Assembly (NCBI RefSeq): GCF_039822285.1
Contig: NZ_JBAJEY010000009.1
Coordinates: 1 to 17,076 of the forward strand
Source of the DNA: Thiofaba sp039822285
Lineage (GTDB): Bacteria > Pseudomonadota > Gammaproteobacteria > Halothiobacillales > Halothiobacillaceae
Direction: 5' to 3'
Length of the DNA: 17,076 nucleotides
Of the stretch, positions 1-7,966 are shown one piece after another. How positions within the stretch are numbered: the stretch's first letter is position 1; each line of letters opens with the position of its first letter. The notes under the pieces are model-generated. The model was given only the letters and a program-made list of their open reading frames with translations, did not search any database and was not told where the DNA came from. The position numbers and the translations under genes are program-made.

Positions 1-228
1 CCTCGCCCCCATTATGGGACTTCTCTGAAGTGTCCGTGCTATCGGGGTAGAACCCTCGGGACTCGACGCGACGCCGCGCAGATAAGAGACTGGATCCTCG
101 CCACCGGCGAGGCGGAAGGCGCCTTGCCGGCCCCTATAGCACGGGTGAAATCCTCCTTCCGAACCCTTGGCGAGGAGGACCTCGTGGCCTTGGTCGCCTA
201 TCTCCAGAGCCTCCCGCCACGCGACTGA
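1..228 (+). CDS. C-terminal fragment of a probable cytochrome c (partial)
   Basis: Frame 1 is open from the first base to a TGA at 226-228, so the gene is cut by the left edge. The last 45 or so residues (DAAQIRDWILATGE, then FRTLGEEDLVALVAYLQSLPP) look like the C-terminal helix region of class I c-type cytochromes. In that family the pattern LxxEDLxALVAYLxSLPP closes the haem domain, and a Met before it is usually the axial ligand. No CXXCH haem motif is visible. It would lie upstream, outside the window. The visible part also has no obvious ligand Met in the usual place, and its first 20 residues (with KCPCYRG) do not look typical, so decay or a frameshift near the edge is possible. If real, the protein is periplasmic and acts in electron transfer. 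The family call rests on the C-terminal pattern only. Confidence 0.5.
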   Translation, partial: PRPHYGTSLKCPCYRGRTLGTRRDAAQIRDWILATGEAEGALPAPIARVKSSFRTLGEEDLVALVAYLQSLPPRD

Positions 229-293
229 CCTGCCAGGACTTGCATGAATCGGACTGCACCGCGCGCGGATGACGCTGCAACAAGCCCTCTTCC

Positions 294-316
294 TTCCCTG
301 CCGGTTTCGCAGGGGA
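294..316 (+). promoter_or_regulatory. Hairpin that would sequester the ribosome binding site of the Na/Pi transporter gene
   Basis: CCCTGC (296-301) pairs with GCAGGG (309-314) across a seven-base loop, extended by one wobble pair (295/315) and one A-T pair (294/316). The 3' arm contains AGGGG (311-315), the best Shine-Dalgarno candidate for the ATG at 327, 11 bases away. Translation control by this structure is inference. The 98 bases between the cytochrome stop and the ATG show no convincing sigma-70 promoter. Confidence 0.35.
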
Positions 317-326
317 TGCGACGCCC

Positions 327-1964
327 ATGACCGCAATGACCTTCCAGCTGCTGGGCGGCATCGGCCTGTTCCTGCTCGGCATGGTGCTGCTCACCGATGG
401 CCTCAAGGCCTTCGCCGGCGACGCCCTACGCCGCGCCCTGGTACGCTTCACCGGCACGCCTCTCAAGGCCTTCGGCTCCGGTGCGCTGGTGACCGCCATG
501 GTGCAGTCCTCCAGCGCGACCACGGTGACCCTGATCGGCTTCGTCAGCGCGGGTCTGATCACCTTCCCGCAGGCGGTGGGTGTGGTGATGGGCGCGAGCC
601 TCGGCACCACCGGCACCGGCTGGATCGTGTCGGTGCTCGGGCTCAAGGTCAGCGTCGGCTTCTATGCCCTGCCGCTGGTCGGCGTCGGCGCCTTCATGCG
701 CCTGCTCGGGAGTGGGCGCTGGAAATCGCTCGGCCTTGCCCTGGCGGGGTTTGGCCTCATCTTCGTCGGCATCGAGAATCTGCAGCAAGGTATGCATGGC
801 CTGGCCGGGGTGTTCGACCTGGGCGCCCTGCCCACAACCGGCCTTTGGGGTCATCTGCTGGTGATGGTGATCGGCATCCTCATGACGGTGGTCATGCAGT
901 CCTCCAGCGCGGCCGTGGCCACCACCCTGACCGCCCTGCACACCGGCACCGTGAGCTTCGAGCAGGCGGCGGCGCTGGTCATCGGCGCGGCCATCGGCAC
1001 CACGGTCACAGGCGCCCTCGCCGCGATCGGCGGCAGCGTGCCGGCCAAGCGCACCGCGCTCACCCATGTCCTGTTCAACCTCGCCACCGGCCTGATCGCC
1101 ATCGCGCTGCTGCCGGTCTTCCTGTGGGGGCTCGGTCTGGGACAGAAATACCTCGGGCTGGAGCCCGGCGCGGTCAGCCTCGCCGCCTTTCACACCGCCT
1201 TCATCGCCTTCGGCGTGCTGCTCTTCCTGCCTTTCGCGGAGGGCATCGCGCGACGCATCGAACGCCTCCTGCCCGACCGCGGGCCCCACCTGACCCGCCA
1301 TCTCGACGACAGCCTGCTGCAGGCCCCTCCGGTGGCACTGGAGGCGACGCGCCGCACCCTAAGCGACACGGCGCGCGAGCTGTTCGGCCTTCTGCGTGCA
1401 GTGCTGCGCGGGAACGACGGCAGCTTGGACGACCCGCGCCGGCCCCAGATCGCGCAAGCGTTAGAACAGACGCGGGACTTCTTCGCCCGCATCCCGCCGG
1501 TGCGCGAGGACGAGGCCCTGTCCCATGCGCGCGTCGAGCAGATGCACGCCATCGACCACCTGATCCGTCTGCATGAACGCTCCCTGCCACCTGCCGCTGT
1601 GCAGCGCATGCTGACGCACGACAAGCTCCAGCCCGCGGTGGAACATTGCCGCAGCGTGATCGAGCAGGCGCAGGCCGGTCTTTTCGGACATACCCCGGAG
1701 GACTGGCTGAACCGCATCGAACAGCAGGTGCGGGTGCTTGAGGAACTCCACCAACAGGAACGCCTGACTATCCTGCACAGCACCGCTGGCGGCGAATGGG
1801 GGCCGGTAGAGGCGCTGGCGGCGCTGGAAACGCTTCGGTGGCTTGAGCGTGTGGCACTCCACGCCTGGCGTATCTGCAACCATCTGGGCAACCACGAGAT
1901 CCCGCGCGCGAGCGACATGGAGGATGCAGCCCCCGGCGATCCGCCTCCGGATACGCAGCCCTGA
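327..1964 (+). CDS. Na+/phosphate cotransporter family protein (NptA/YjbB type) with PhoU-like C-terminal domain
   Basis: This 545-residue inner-membrane protein has the two inverted Na/Pi-cotransporter repeats of the SLC34-like family. Each repeat carries a QSSSA motif, at Q60-S63 and Q191-S194, followed by a GAxxGTT stretch (MGASLGTTGTG and IGAAIGTTVTG). The N-terminal 320 or so residues are hydrophobic helices. Residues of about 340-530 are charged and helical, matching the PhoU-like domain common in bacterial members of about 540-560 residues. Family members move phosphate with sodium; some export phosphate when levels are high, so direction cannot be told from sequence. The ATG at 327 is preceded by AGGGG at 311-315; an in-frame ATG at 336 is an alternative. 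It stands alone: 98 bases after the cytochrome fragment and 175 bases before the ATPase operon on the same strand. A shared transcript with that operon is possible but unproven. Confidence 0.92.
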   Translation: MTAMTFQLLGGIGLFLLGMVLLTDGLKAFAGDALRRALVRFTGTPLKAFGSGALVTAMVQSSSATTVTLIGFVSAGLITFPQAVGVVMGASLGTTGTGWIVSVLGLKVSVGFYALPLVGVGAFMRLLGSGRWKSLGLALAGFGLIFVGIENLQQGMHGLAGVFDLGALPTTGLWGHLLVMVIGILMTVVMQSSSAAVATTLTALHTGTVSFEQAAALVIGAAIGTTVTGALAAIGGSVPAKRTALTHVLFNLATGLIAIALLPVFLWGLGLGQKYLGLEPGAVSLAAFHTAFIAFGVLLFLPFAEGIARRIERLLPDRGPHLTRHLDDSLLQAPPVALEATRRTLSDTARELFGLLRAVLRGNDGSLDDPRRPQIAQALEQTRDFFARIPPVREDEALSHARVEQMHAIDHLIRLHERSLPPAAVQRMLTHDKLQPAVEHCRSVIEQAQAGLFGHTPEDWLNRIEQQVRVLEELHQQERLTILHSTAGGEWGPVEALAALETLRWLERVALHAWRICNHLGNHEIPRASDMEDAAPGDPPPDTQP

Positions 1965-2008
1965 ACCGGCCCCCCGCCTCCGCTATCCCGCCTCACCTGG
2001 GCCGCCGG

Positions 2009-2027
2009 CCGCGGAACTCAACCGCGG
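2009..2027 (+). other. GC hairpin downstream of the Na/Pi transporter gene
   Basis: CCGCGG at 2009-2014 pairs with CCGCGG at 2022-2027 across a seven-base loop (aactcaa). There is no T-tract after it, so it is not a classical intrinsic terminator. It could stall or stabilise the 3' end of the upstream transcript. Confidence 0.25.
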
Positions 2028-2041
2028 ATGAAGGCCTCTCT

Positions 2042-2110
2042 CCATGGATAGGGCACGCACCACGACCGCCTGGCATGCCCTGCCGGGAGATGACCTATCC
2101 TTGGGGTAGG
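2042..2110 (+). promoter_or_regulatory. Competing inverted repeats in the leader of the P-type ATPase operon
   Basis: GGATAGG at 2046-2052 is the exact reverse complement of CCTATCC at 2094-2100; the match extends imperfectly to 12 of 14 bases (2042-2055 against 2091-2104). The middle arm can instead pair with GGGTAGG at 2104-2110 over a three-base loop with one U-G pair. The two pairings exclude each other. This could be an attenuator-like leader or spaced copies of a protein-binding site; the function is inference. I saw no FNR-type TTGAT-N4-ATCAA box and no clear -10/-35 pair in 1965-2139. Confidence 0.3.
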
Positions 2111-2126
2111 TTGGAAACAGAAAAGC

Positions 2127-2133
2127 GAAGAGG
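2127..2133 (+). promoter_or_regulatory. Ribosome binding site that decides the ATPase start
   Basis: GAAGAGG at 2127-2133 directly abuts an ATG at 2134, leaving no spacer, but lies six bases before a second in-frame ATG at 2140. Normal spacing favours 2140. Confidence 0.6.
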
Positions 2134-2139
2134 ATGCCG

Positions 2140-4851
2140 ATGAGTCAGGAAACCAGCGATCGCCCCCCAAAGGACACCGCCTGGCACGCCGAGGCTGCTT
2201 CAGATGCGCTGAAGTGGCTGGAGAGCGATGATTCCTCGGGCCTGAGCAGCGATGAGACGCGCACGCGGCTCGAACGGTACGGCCCCAACCGCCTGCCTCC
2301 GCCGCGCAAGCGCGGTCCCCTGCTGCGTTTCCTGCTGCAATTCCATAACCCTCTGATCTACGTGCTTCTGGCGTCCGCACTGGTCACCTTTGGCCTTGGG
2401 CACCTCATCGATGCCAGCGTGATCCTGGGCGTGGTCCTCATCAACGCGATCATCGGCTTCATCCAGGAAGGCAAGGCGGAGGCGGCGCTGGAGGCGGTGC
2501 GGGCGATGCTCGCAAGCCACGCCACGGTGCTGCGCGATGGTGAGCGTCAGGAGATCGACGCGGCCGAACTGGTCCCGGGCGACATCGTCCTGCTCGAATC
2601 CGGCAGCAAGGTTCCAGCGGACCTGCGGCTGCTGAAGGTCAAGAATCTGCGCATCAACGAAGCGGCTCTGACCGGCGAGTCGGTCCCGGTCGAGAAGAAT
2701 ACCGAACCGGTGGATGCCTCCGCCGTCATTGGCGATCGCACCGACATGGCCTATTCCGGCACGGTGGTCACCTTCGGCCAGGCCCGAGGGCTGGTGGTCG
2801 CCACCGGGACCGCCACCGAGATCGGCCGCATCGGGGCCATGGTCGCGGGCGTGGAAGGCGTTGCGACCCCCCTCACCCGCCGACTCGAGCAGTTCGCGCG
2901 CCAGATCACCCTGGTCATCCTCGCCATCAGCCTGGCCACTTTCCTTTATGGCCATTACATCGGCGACATCCCGGCATTCGAGATCTTCCTTGCCGTGGTG
3001 GGACTCGCCGTGGCCGCCATCCCGGAAGGGTTGCCGGCCATTGTCACCATCACGCTTGCCATCGGCACCCGTCTCATGGCCCACGAGAAGGCCGTGCTGC
3101 GCCGCCTCCCGGCGGTCGAGAGCCTTGGCTCGGTCACCGTCATCTGCACGGACAAGACAGGCACCCTGACGCGCAACGAGATGACCGTCGTCTCCCTGCA
3201 TCTACCTGGACGAACGTTGGATGTGAGCGGCGCCGGGTATGCCCCCGACGGCGGCTTCCATGAAGCGAATCACCCCTTGGACCCTCAGCAGGACAAACCC
3301 CTGCTCCAACTGTCCCGCTGTGCCCTGCTGTGCAACGATGCCCGCCTGCGCCGTGATGACAACGGCGGCTGGATCCTGGCCGGCGACCCCACCGAGGGGG
3401 CGCTGGTGACCCTCGCCATGAAGGCCGGACTCGATCCGGCGGTGGAGGCGGCCAACCACCCGCGCATCGACGAGATCCCGTTCGAATCCGAGCACCGCTT
3501 CATGGCCACCCTGCACCACGATCACGAGGGGCATGCCTTCGTGCTGCTCAAGGGGGCGCCGGAGCGGGTGCTCGAACTGTGTTGCGAGGATGCCTCCGGC
3601 CAGCCGATCGATCGCCCTGACTGGGAGGCGCGCATGGTGCAGGCCGCCGAGGCGGGCCAGCGGGTGCTGGCCCTCGCCCGCTGCGACATGCCACCGGGTA
3701 CCGCCGCCCTGTCGATGGAGGACATCACCCCCCGCTTCACCCTGCTGGGCCTGGTGGGGATGATCGACCCACCCCGCCCGGAGGCGATCGAGGCGGTGGC
3801 CCAATGCAAGCGGGCCGGCATCCGCGTGGTGATGATCACCGGCGACCACGCTATCACCGCCGCGGCCATCGGCCGGGCACTGGGGCTTGAGGTCGACACG
3901 CCGCTGACCGGCGAGATGATCGAAACCCTTGACGATGCGGGCCTGCGGCAAGCGATGCGCAAGACCGATGTCATCGCCCGTGCGAGCCCCGAGCACAAAC
4001 TGCGGCTCGTCGCAGCCCTGCAGGCCGAGGGCGAGCTGGTGGCGATGACCGGCGACGGGGTCAACGACGCCCCGGCACTGAAGAGCGCCAACATCGGCGT
4101 GGCCATGGGCCTGCGTGGTACCGACGCGGCCAAGGAGGCCGCCGATCTCGTGCTCACCGACGACAACTTCGCCACCATCGCACGCGCCGTGCGCGAGGGG
4201 CGCACGGTGTTCGACAACATCAAGAAGTCGCTGGTGTTCATCCTGCCGACCAACGGCGGCCAGGCGGGCGTGATCCTGCTCGCGGTTTTCGCCGGGCTCG
4301 CCCTACCGGTCACCGCCGGCCAGATCCTGTGGGTGAACATGGTCACCGCGGTGACCCTGGCCCTCGCCCTCGCCTTCGAGCCCGGGGAACCCGGCATCAT
4401 GCACCGTCCGCCGCGCCCCCCCACCGAGCCTCTCATCACCCGGCTGATGCTCGCGCGCATCGCCTACGTCAGCCTGTTGATGATCGGCGTCACCTTCGCG
4501 GTGTATGAGTGGGAGCTTGCGCGCGGCAGCAGCCTGGAGGTCGCGCGCACCGCGGCAGTGAACATGCTGGTCTTCGGCGAGATCGTCTACCTGTTCAACG
4601 TGCGCCATTTCACGGAACATGCCATGCGGCGGGATACCCTGTACGGCAACCCCGTGGCCTTCTGGGCCAGCGCCATGCTCATCGGTCTGCAGCTGCTGTT
4701 CACCTATGCCCCGCCGATGCAGCACCTGTTCCATACCGCCCCCCTGGACGCGGCCTCCTGGGCATTGATCCTGATCCTCGCGCTGGCCAAGTTCTTCGCG
4801 GTGGAGATCGAAAAGGGGCTGCTGCGCCGCATGGGTATCCATCGCATGTAG
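2140..4851 (+). CDS. P2-type cation-translocating P-type ATPase
   Basis: A 903-residue integral membrane pump that couples ATP hydrolysis to cation transport. All P-type signatures are present: actuator TGES (178-181), the M4 motif PEGLP (295-299), phosphorylation loop DKTGTLT with D338, nucleotide-site KGAPE (471-475), and hinge TGDGVND (637-643). There is no N-terminal heavy-metal domain and no CPC motif, so it is not a P1B metal pump. PEGL and the C-terminal six-helix block place it in the P2 (Ca2+/Na+,K+-like) group, near bacterial CtpF-type pumps. An ungapped alignment with SERCA M4-M6 from memory keeps the M4 Glu (E296), M5 Asn (N705), M6 Asn (N733) and Thr (T736). The M5 Glu is Gln (Q708) and the M6 Asp is Ala (A737), so plain Ca2+ specificity should not be assumed. 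First gene of a four-gene operon; its TAG touches the next gene's GGAG. An upstream ATG at 2134 is rejected on spacing. Confidence 0.95.
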   Translation: MSQETSDRPPKDTAWHAEAASDALKWLESDDSSGLSSDETRTRLERYGPNRLPPPRKRGPLLRFLLQFHNPLIYVLLASALVTFGLGHLIDASVILGVVLINAIIGFIQEGKAEAALEAVRAMLASHATVLRDGERQEIDAAELVPGDIVLLESGSKVPADLRLLKVKNLRINEAALTGESVPVEKNTEPVDASAVIGDRTDMAYSGTVVTFGQARGLVVATGTATEIGRIGAMVAGVEGVATPLTRRLEQFARQITLVILAISLATFLYGHYIGDIPAFEIFLAVVGLAVAAIPEGLPAIVTITLAIGTRLMAHEKAVLRRLPAVESLGSVTVICTDKTGTLTRNEMTVVSLHLPGRTLDVSGAGYAPDGGFHEANHPLDPQQDKPLLQLSRCALLCNDARLRRDDNGGWILAGDPTEGALVTLAMKAGLDPAVEAANHPRIDEIPFESEHRFMATLHHDHEGHAFVLLKGAPERVLELCCEDASGQPIDRPDWEARMVQAAEAGQRVLALARCDMPPGTAALSMEDITPRFTLLGLVGMIDPPRPEAIEAVAQCKRAGIRVVMITGDHAITAAAIGRALGLEVDTPLTGEMIETLDDAGLRQAMRKTDVIARASPEHKLRLVAALQAEGELVAMTGDGVNDAPALKSANIGVAMGLRGTDAAKEAADLVLTDDNFATIARAVREGRTVFDNIKKSLVFILPTNGGQAGVILLAVFAGLALPVTAGQILWVNMVTAVTLALALAFEPGEPGIMHRPPRPPTEPLITRLMLARIAYVSLLMIGVTFAVYEWELARGSSLEVARTAAVNMLVFGEIVYLFNVRHFTEHAMRRDTLYGNPVAFWASAMLIGLQLLFTYAPPMQHLFHTAPLDAASWALILILALAKFFAVEIEKGLLRRMGIHRM

Positions 4852-4858
4852 GAGAACC

Positions 4859-5401
4859 ATGCTCGAACGTCTGCGCCGCCTTATTCCAACCCCTCAACAG
4901 CTGCATGACAACCGCTGGCTGCGCTGGCTCGGTCCCTGGCTGCACCAACCCGTCCTGTGGCGCTGGTCACGACGCGGGGTGGCCCTGGGCGTCGCCCTTG
5001 GGGTGTTCTTCGGCCTGCTCATCCCCATCGCACAGATCCCGCTGTCGGCAGCGGCCGCCGTTGTGCTGCGCGCCAACCTGCCGGCCGCCGCCGCCAGCAC
5101 CCTGATCACCAACCCGGCCACCTTCGGCCCCATCTACTACGGCGCCTACAAGCTCGGCGCCTGGATCACGGGGGAGAAGACCCTGCCCACCGCGCCCGAG
5201 GCGATGGAGGAGACTACCTTCCACGAGGATGCGAGCCTGATCGAGCGCATCAAGGCCCTGGGGCAACCGCTGCTGGTGGGGCTGGCCCTCATCGCCACCC
5301 TGATGGGCGTGCTGAGCTACGTTGTGATCAGTCTCATCTGGCGCTGGCGCGTCATGCGCCGCAGGCGCGCCCGGCAGCGTGCCGTCGAAAGGAGACTATG
5401 A
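4859..5401 (+). CDS. DUF2062 domain membrane protein
   Basis: This 180-residue protein matches the DUF2062 family: an amphipathic N-terminus rich in Arg and Trp, a long hydrophobic block at about 41-72 (VALGVALGVFFGLLIPIAQ), and the family's NPATFGPIYY signature starting at N85. A second membrane segment lies at about 138-161, followed by a very basic tail (RRRRARQRAVERR). The role of DUF2062 is unknown to me. The start ATG at 4859 has GGAG at 4851-4854 and lies eight bases after the ATPase stop. Its own TGA overlaps the antiporter start by ATGA. That coupling suggests it is made with, and may assist, the ATPase or the antiporter; this is inference only. Confidence 0.88.
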   Translation: MLERLRRLIPTPQQLHDNRWLRWLGPWLHQPVLWRWSRRGVALGVALGVFFGLLIPIAQIPLSAAAAVVLRANLPAAAASTLITNPATFGPIYYGAYKLGAWITGEKTLPTAPEAMEETTFHEDASLIERIKALGQPLLVGLALIATLMGVLSYVVISLIWRWRVMRRRRARQRAVERRL

Positions 5402-7065
5402 CCATCGTCCAGCCCTTCGCCGAACTCGCCCTACTGCTGGTCATCACCGCCGTCGTGGGGGCCCTCGCCCTGCGGCTGCGGCAGCCCATGCTGATCGCCT
5501 TCATCGCGGTGGGCATCCTGGTGGGGCCGGCCGGCCTTGAACTGGTTCGCGCCCACGACCAGATCGACCTTTTGGCGCAGGTCGGCGTAGCCGTGCTGCT
5601 GTTTTTGGTCGGCCTGAAGCTCGATCTACAGCACGTGCGCCATATCGGCCCGGTCGCGCTCGCCACCGGCCTCGGCCAATTGGCCTTCACGATCCTGTTC
5701 GGCTTCGTCCTCATCCTGTTGCTCGGCAAGGACTGGCTCACGGCCCTGTATGTGGCGGTAGCGCTGACCTTCTCCAGCACCATCATCATCATCAAGCTGC
5801 TGTCGGACAAGCGCGAGCTCGACTCGCTGCACGGCCGCATCGCCGTGGGCTTTTTGATCGTGCAGGACATCGCGGTGGTGCTGGCCATGCTGGTGATGAG
5901 CACCCTCGGCAGCCAAGGTCTTGAGGATAGTGGGGATGCACTCAGGGTGGCGGGATCGATCCTGGGGCGCCTGGCCCTTGCGGCCCTGCTGCTGTACGTG
6001 GCGATGCGTTTCATCCTCCCGCCGCTGGTGAAGGTGATGGCGCGCTCACAGGAGCTGCTGCTGATCTTCGCCGTGGCCTGGGGCACGGGGCTTGCAGCGC
6101 TGGGCGAGTGGGCCGGCTTCTCCAAGGAGGCCGGGGCCTTCCTTGCCGGCTTCTCGCTCGCCTCCACCCCCTACCGGGACGCGATGAGCGCGCGCCTGAC
6201 CGGCCTGCGCGACTTCCTGCTGCTGTTCTTCTTCATCGACCTCGGCTCCAAGCTGGACTTCTCCACCCTGGACGCGGAGGTCGGCCCGGCGATCGTGCTG
6301 GCCCTGTTCGTGCTGATAGGCAACCCCCTCATCGTCATGGCCATCATGGGGCACATGGGCTACCGCAAGCGCACCGGCTTCCTCGCCGGTCTCACCGTGG
6401 CGCAGATCAGCGAGTTCTCGATCATCTTCGTCGCCATGGGCATCTCGATGGGCCATGTGGGCCAGGACGCGCTCGGCCTGACCACCCTCGTCGGTATCGT
6501 GACCATTGCCCTGTCCACCTACATGATCCTCTATTCCCACCCCCTCTATGAGCGCCTTCAGCCCTGGCTCGGCGTGTTCGAGCGCCGCCTTCCCTATCGC
6601 GAGGCGCGGGTGGAGCAGCAGGCGAGCCAAGAGCAGGAGCCGCAGGTGATCGTGTTCGGTCTCGGCCGCTACGGCAGCCGGCTGCTGCACCAGCTGCACG
6701 GCCGCGGCCTGCGTGTCCTCGGGGTCGATTTCGACCCGGAGGCCGTGGATGCCATGCGCGTGCGCAGGCTGGCGGCACGTTACGGCGATGCCGAGGATCC
6801 GGCCTTCCTCGAATCCCTACCCCTGGCCCATGCCACCTGGGTCATCACCACCCTGCCCGAATGGCAGGTCAACCGTGGCCTGCTGCACGCGCTGGAGGCC
6901 GCAGGCTACCGGGGAAGCATCGCCGGCGTGGTGCGCGACGAAAGGCATGAACAAGCCATGCGCCAGGCCGGCGTCGAGCGCATCATCAATCCCTTTCTCG
7001 ATGCCACCGATCATGCCGCCGAAGCATTCGCGCGGAACCTTCAAATACCGGAGCAGAACCCATGA
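5398..7065 (+). CDS. CPA2-family cation:proton antiporter with TrkA-N (RCK) domain, KefB/RosB-like
   Basis: A 555-residue protein. Residues 1 to about 390 form the hydrophobic Na+/H+ or K+/H+ exchanger domain of the CPA2 family, with the typical helix-breaking glycine-rich segments (IAVGILVGPAGLEL near the N-terminus and KEAGAFLAGFSLA later). Residues of about 416-530 form a TrkA-N Rossmann domain with GLGRYG at 421-426 and an acidic residue (D444) at the end of the second strand, as expected for NAD(H) binding. There is no TrkA-C domain. Family members release K+ or Na+ in exchange for protons and are gated by the nucleotide-binding domain. The frame is open far upstream, but AAGGAG just before the ATG at 5398 and the ATGA overlap with the DUF2062 gene fix the start. 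It overlaps the stress-protein gene by another ATGA. The ion cannot be told from sequence. Confidence 0.93.
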   Translation: MTIVQPFAELALLLVITAVVGALALRLRQPMLIAFIAVGILVGPAGLELVRAHDQIDLLAQVGVAVLLFLVGLKLDLQHVRHIGPVALATGLGQLAFTILFGFVLILLLGKDWLTALYVAVALTFSSTIIIIKLLSDKRELDSLHGRIAVGFLIVQDIAVVLAMLVMSTLGSQGLEDSGDALRVAGSILGRLALAALLLYVAMRFILPPLVKVMARSQELLLIFAVAWGTGLAALGEWAGFSKEAGAFLAGFSLASTPYRDAMSARLTGLRDFLLLFFFIDLGSKLDFSTLDAEVGPAIVLALFVLIGNPLIVMAIMGHMGYRKRTGFLAGLTVAQISEFSIIFVAMGISMGHVGQDALGLTTLVGIVTIALSTYMILYSHPLYERLQPWLGVFERRLPYREARVEQQASQEQEPQVIVFGLGRYGSRLLHQLHGRGLRVLGVDFDPEAVDAMRVRRLAARYGDAEDPAFLESLPLAHATWVITTLPEWQVNRGLLHALEAAGYRGSIAGVVRDERHEQAMRQAGVERIINPFLDATDHAAEAFARNLQIPEQNP

Positions 7066-7946
7066 CCACCTTGCGCACCGTGCTTGCCGCCACCGACCTC
7101 TCCGCGCCATCGCGCCACGCCGTCACCCGCGCGGCCATGCTCGCCCGTGATTGTGGGGCGCGGCTCGAGCTTTTGCACGTGATTCAGCCGGGGGCACTCG
7201 ACCAGCTGCGCCGCCTGCTGGGGCAGGAGGCCGAGGCCGCCCTGCCCCGCGTGCAGGACGAGGCGCGCCATCTCCTGACCCAGATCGCCAGCGACATCTG
7301 CGAACCGCTTGGGGTCAGCCCCGGCATCCACCTCGCGAGCGGGCCTGTCCTCCAGGAGATTTCGAGCGAGGCCGACGCCCTCAATGCCGACCTGCTGGTG
7401 CTGGGTGCGCGCGGCATGGGCTTCATGCACCACCTGATGCTGGGCTCCACCGCCGAACGCATGCTGCGCAAGACCCTGCGTTCGCTGCTGATCGTCAAGC
7501 AGCTGCCGCACGAGAGCTATCGGCGCGTGCTGATCGCGGTGGACTTCTCCGACTATTCGCTGCGCGCCATCCGCCAGGCCCGGGCCATTGCCCCCGAGGC
7601 CGACCTCATCCTCTTGCATGCCTTCGACAGCACGCTGGAGGGGACCCTGCGCTATGCCGGGGTCAGCGAGGCGAGGATCCACCAGTACCAGATGGAAGCC
7701 CGCCAGGAGGCGCTGCGCGACCTGGAACTGCTGGCCCGGGAGGCCAGGCTGGAACCCCACGGCTACCAGCGCATCGCGCTTACCGGGCATCCCCCCACCT
7801 GCATTCTCGAGCAGGAGGAGGAGAAGGACGCCGACCTGATCGTCATCGGCAAGCACGGCAAGAGCGGCGGCGAGGAACTGCTGCTTGGCAGCACCACCAA
7901 ACATGTGCTCGCCGAATCGAGAGGGGACGTGCTCGTGGCCCGCTGA
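7062..7946 (+). CDS. Tandem universal stress protein (two UspA domains)
   Basis: A 294-residue cytoplasmic protein made of two UspA folds. Domain 1 begins TVLAATDLSAPSRHAV and ends with GARGMGFMHHLMLGST. Domain 2 begins VLIAVDFSDYSLRAIRQA and ends with GKHGKSGGEELLLGST. Both keep the G-x2-G-x9-G-S/T pattern of ATP-binding universal stress proteins, so both sites could bind nucleotide, which is not always so in tandem forms. Members of this class are linked to stationary phase, low oxygen and energy stress, and some regulate transporters. The ATG at 7062 overlaps the antiporter stop (ATGA) and has GGAG eight bases upstream. As the last gene of the operon it probably senses ATP or AMP for the adjoining pumps, which is inference. 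Confidence 0.93.
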   Translation: MTTLRTVLAATDLSAPSRHAVTRAAMLARDCGARLELLHVIQPGALDQLRRLLGQEAEAALPRVQDEARHLLTQIASDICEPLGVSPGIHLASGPVLQEISSEADALNADLLVLGARGMGFMHHLMLGSTAERMLRKTLRSLLIVKQLPHESYRRVLIAVDFSDYSLRAIRQARAIAPEADLILLHAFDSTLEGTLRYAGVSEARIHQYQMEARQEALRDLELLAREARLEPHGYQRIALTGHPPTCILEQEEEKDADLIVIGKHGKSGGEELLLGSTTKHVLAESRGDVLVAR

Positions 7947-7966
7947 GGGCCGGCCGTTCAGCCCTC
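7945..7966. terminator. Possible bidirectional terminator hairpin between the stress-protein gene and cysS
   Basis: GAGGGC (7945-7950) pairs with GCCCTC (7961-7966) across a ten-base loop. It spans both stop codons of the convergent genes. Neither side has a T-tract, so termination strength is uncertain. Confidence 0.3.

Noticed and set aside
269..1576. A 435-codon plus-strand open frame overlapping the Na/Pi transporter
   Set aside because: It is the +1 shadow of the transporter, rich in Arg, His and Pro, without membrane segments or known motifs.
1965..2139. FNR/ANR box or promoter for a low-oxygen regulon, suggested by the ATPase plus stress-protein content
   Set aside because: No TTGAT-N4-ATCAA-like sequence is present in the leader or upstream of 327.
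4957..5397. Upstream extension of the antiporter reading frame
   Set aside because: It overlaps the whole DUF2062 gene; the AAGGAG and ATG at 5398 and the family N-terminus define the start.
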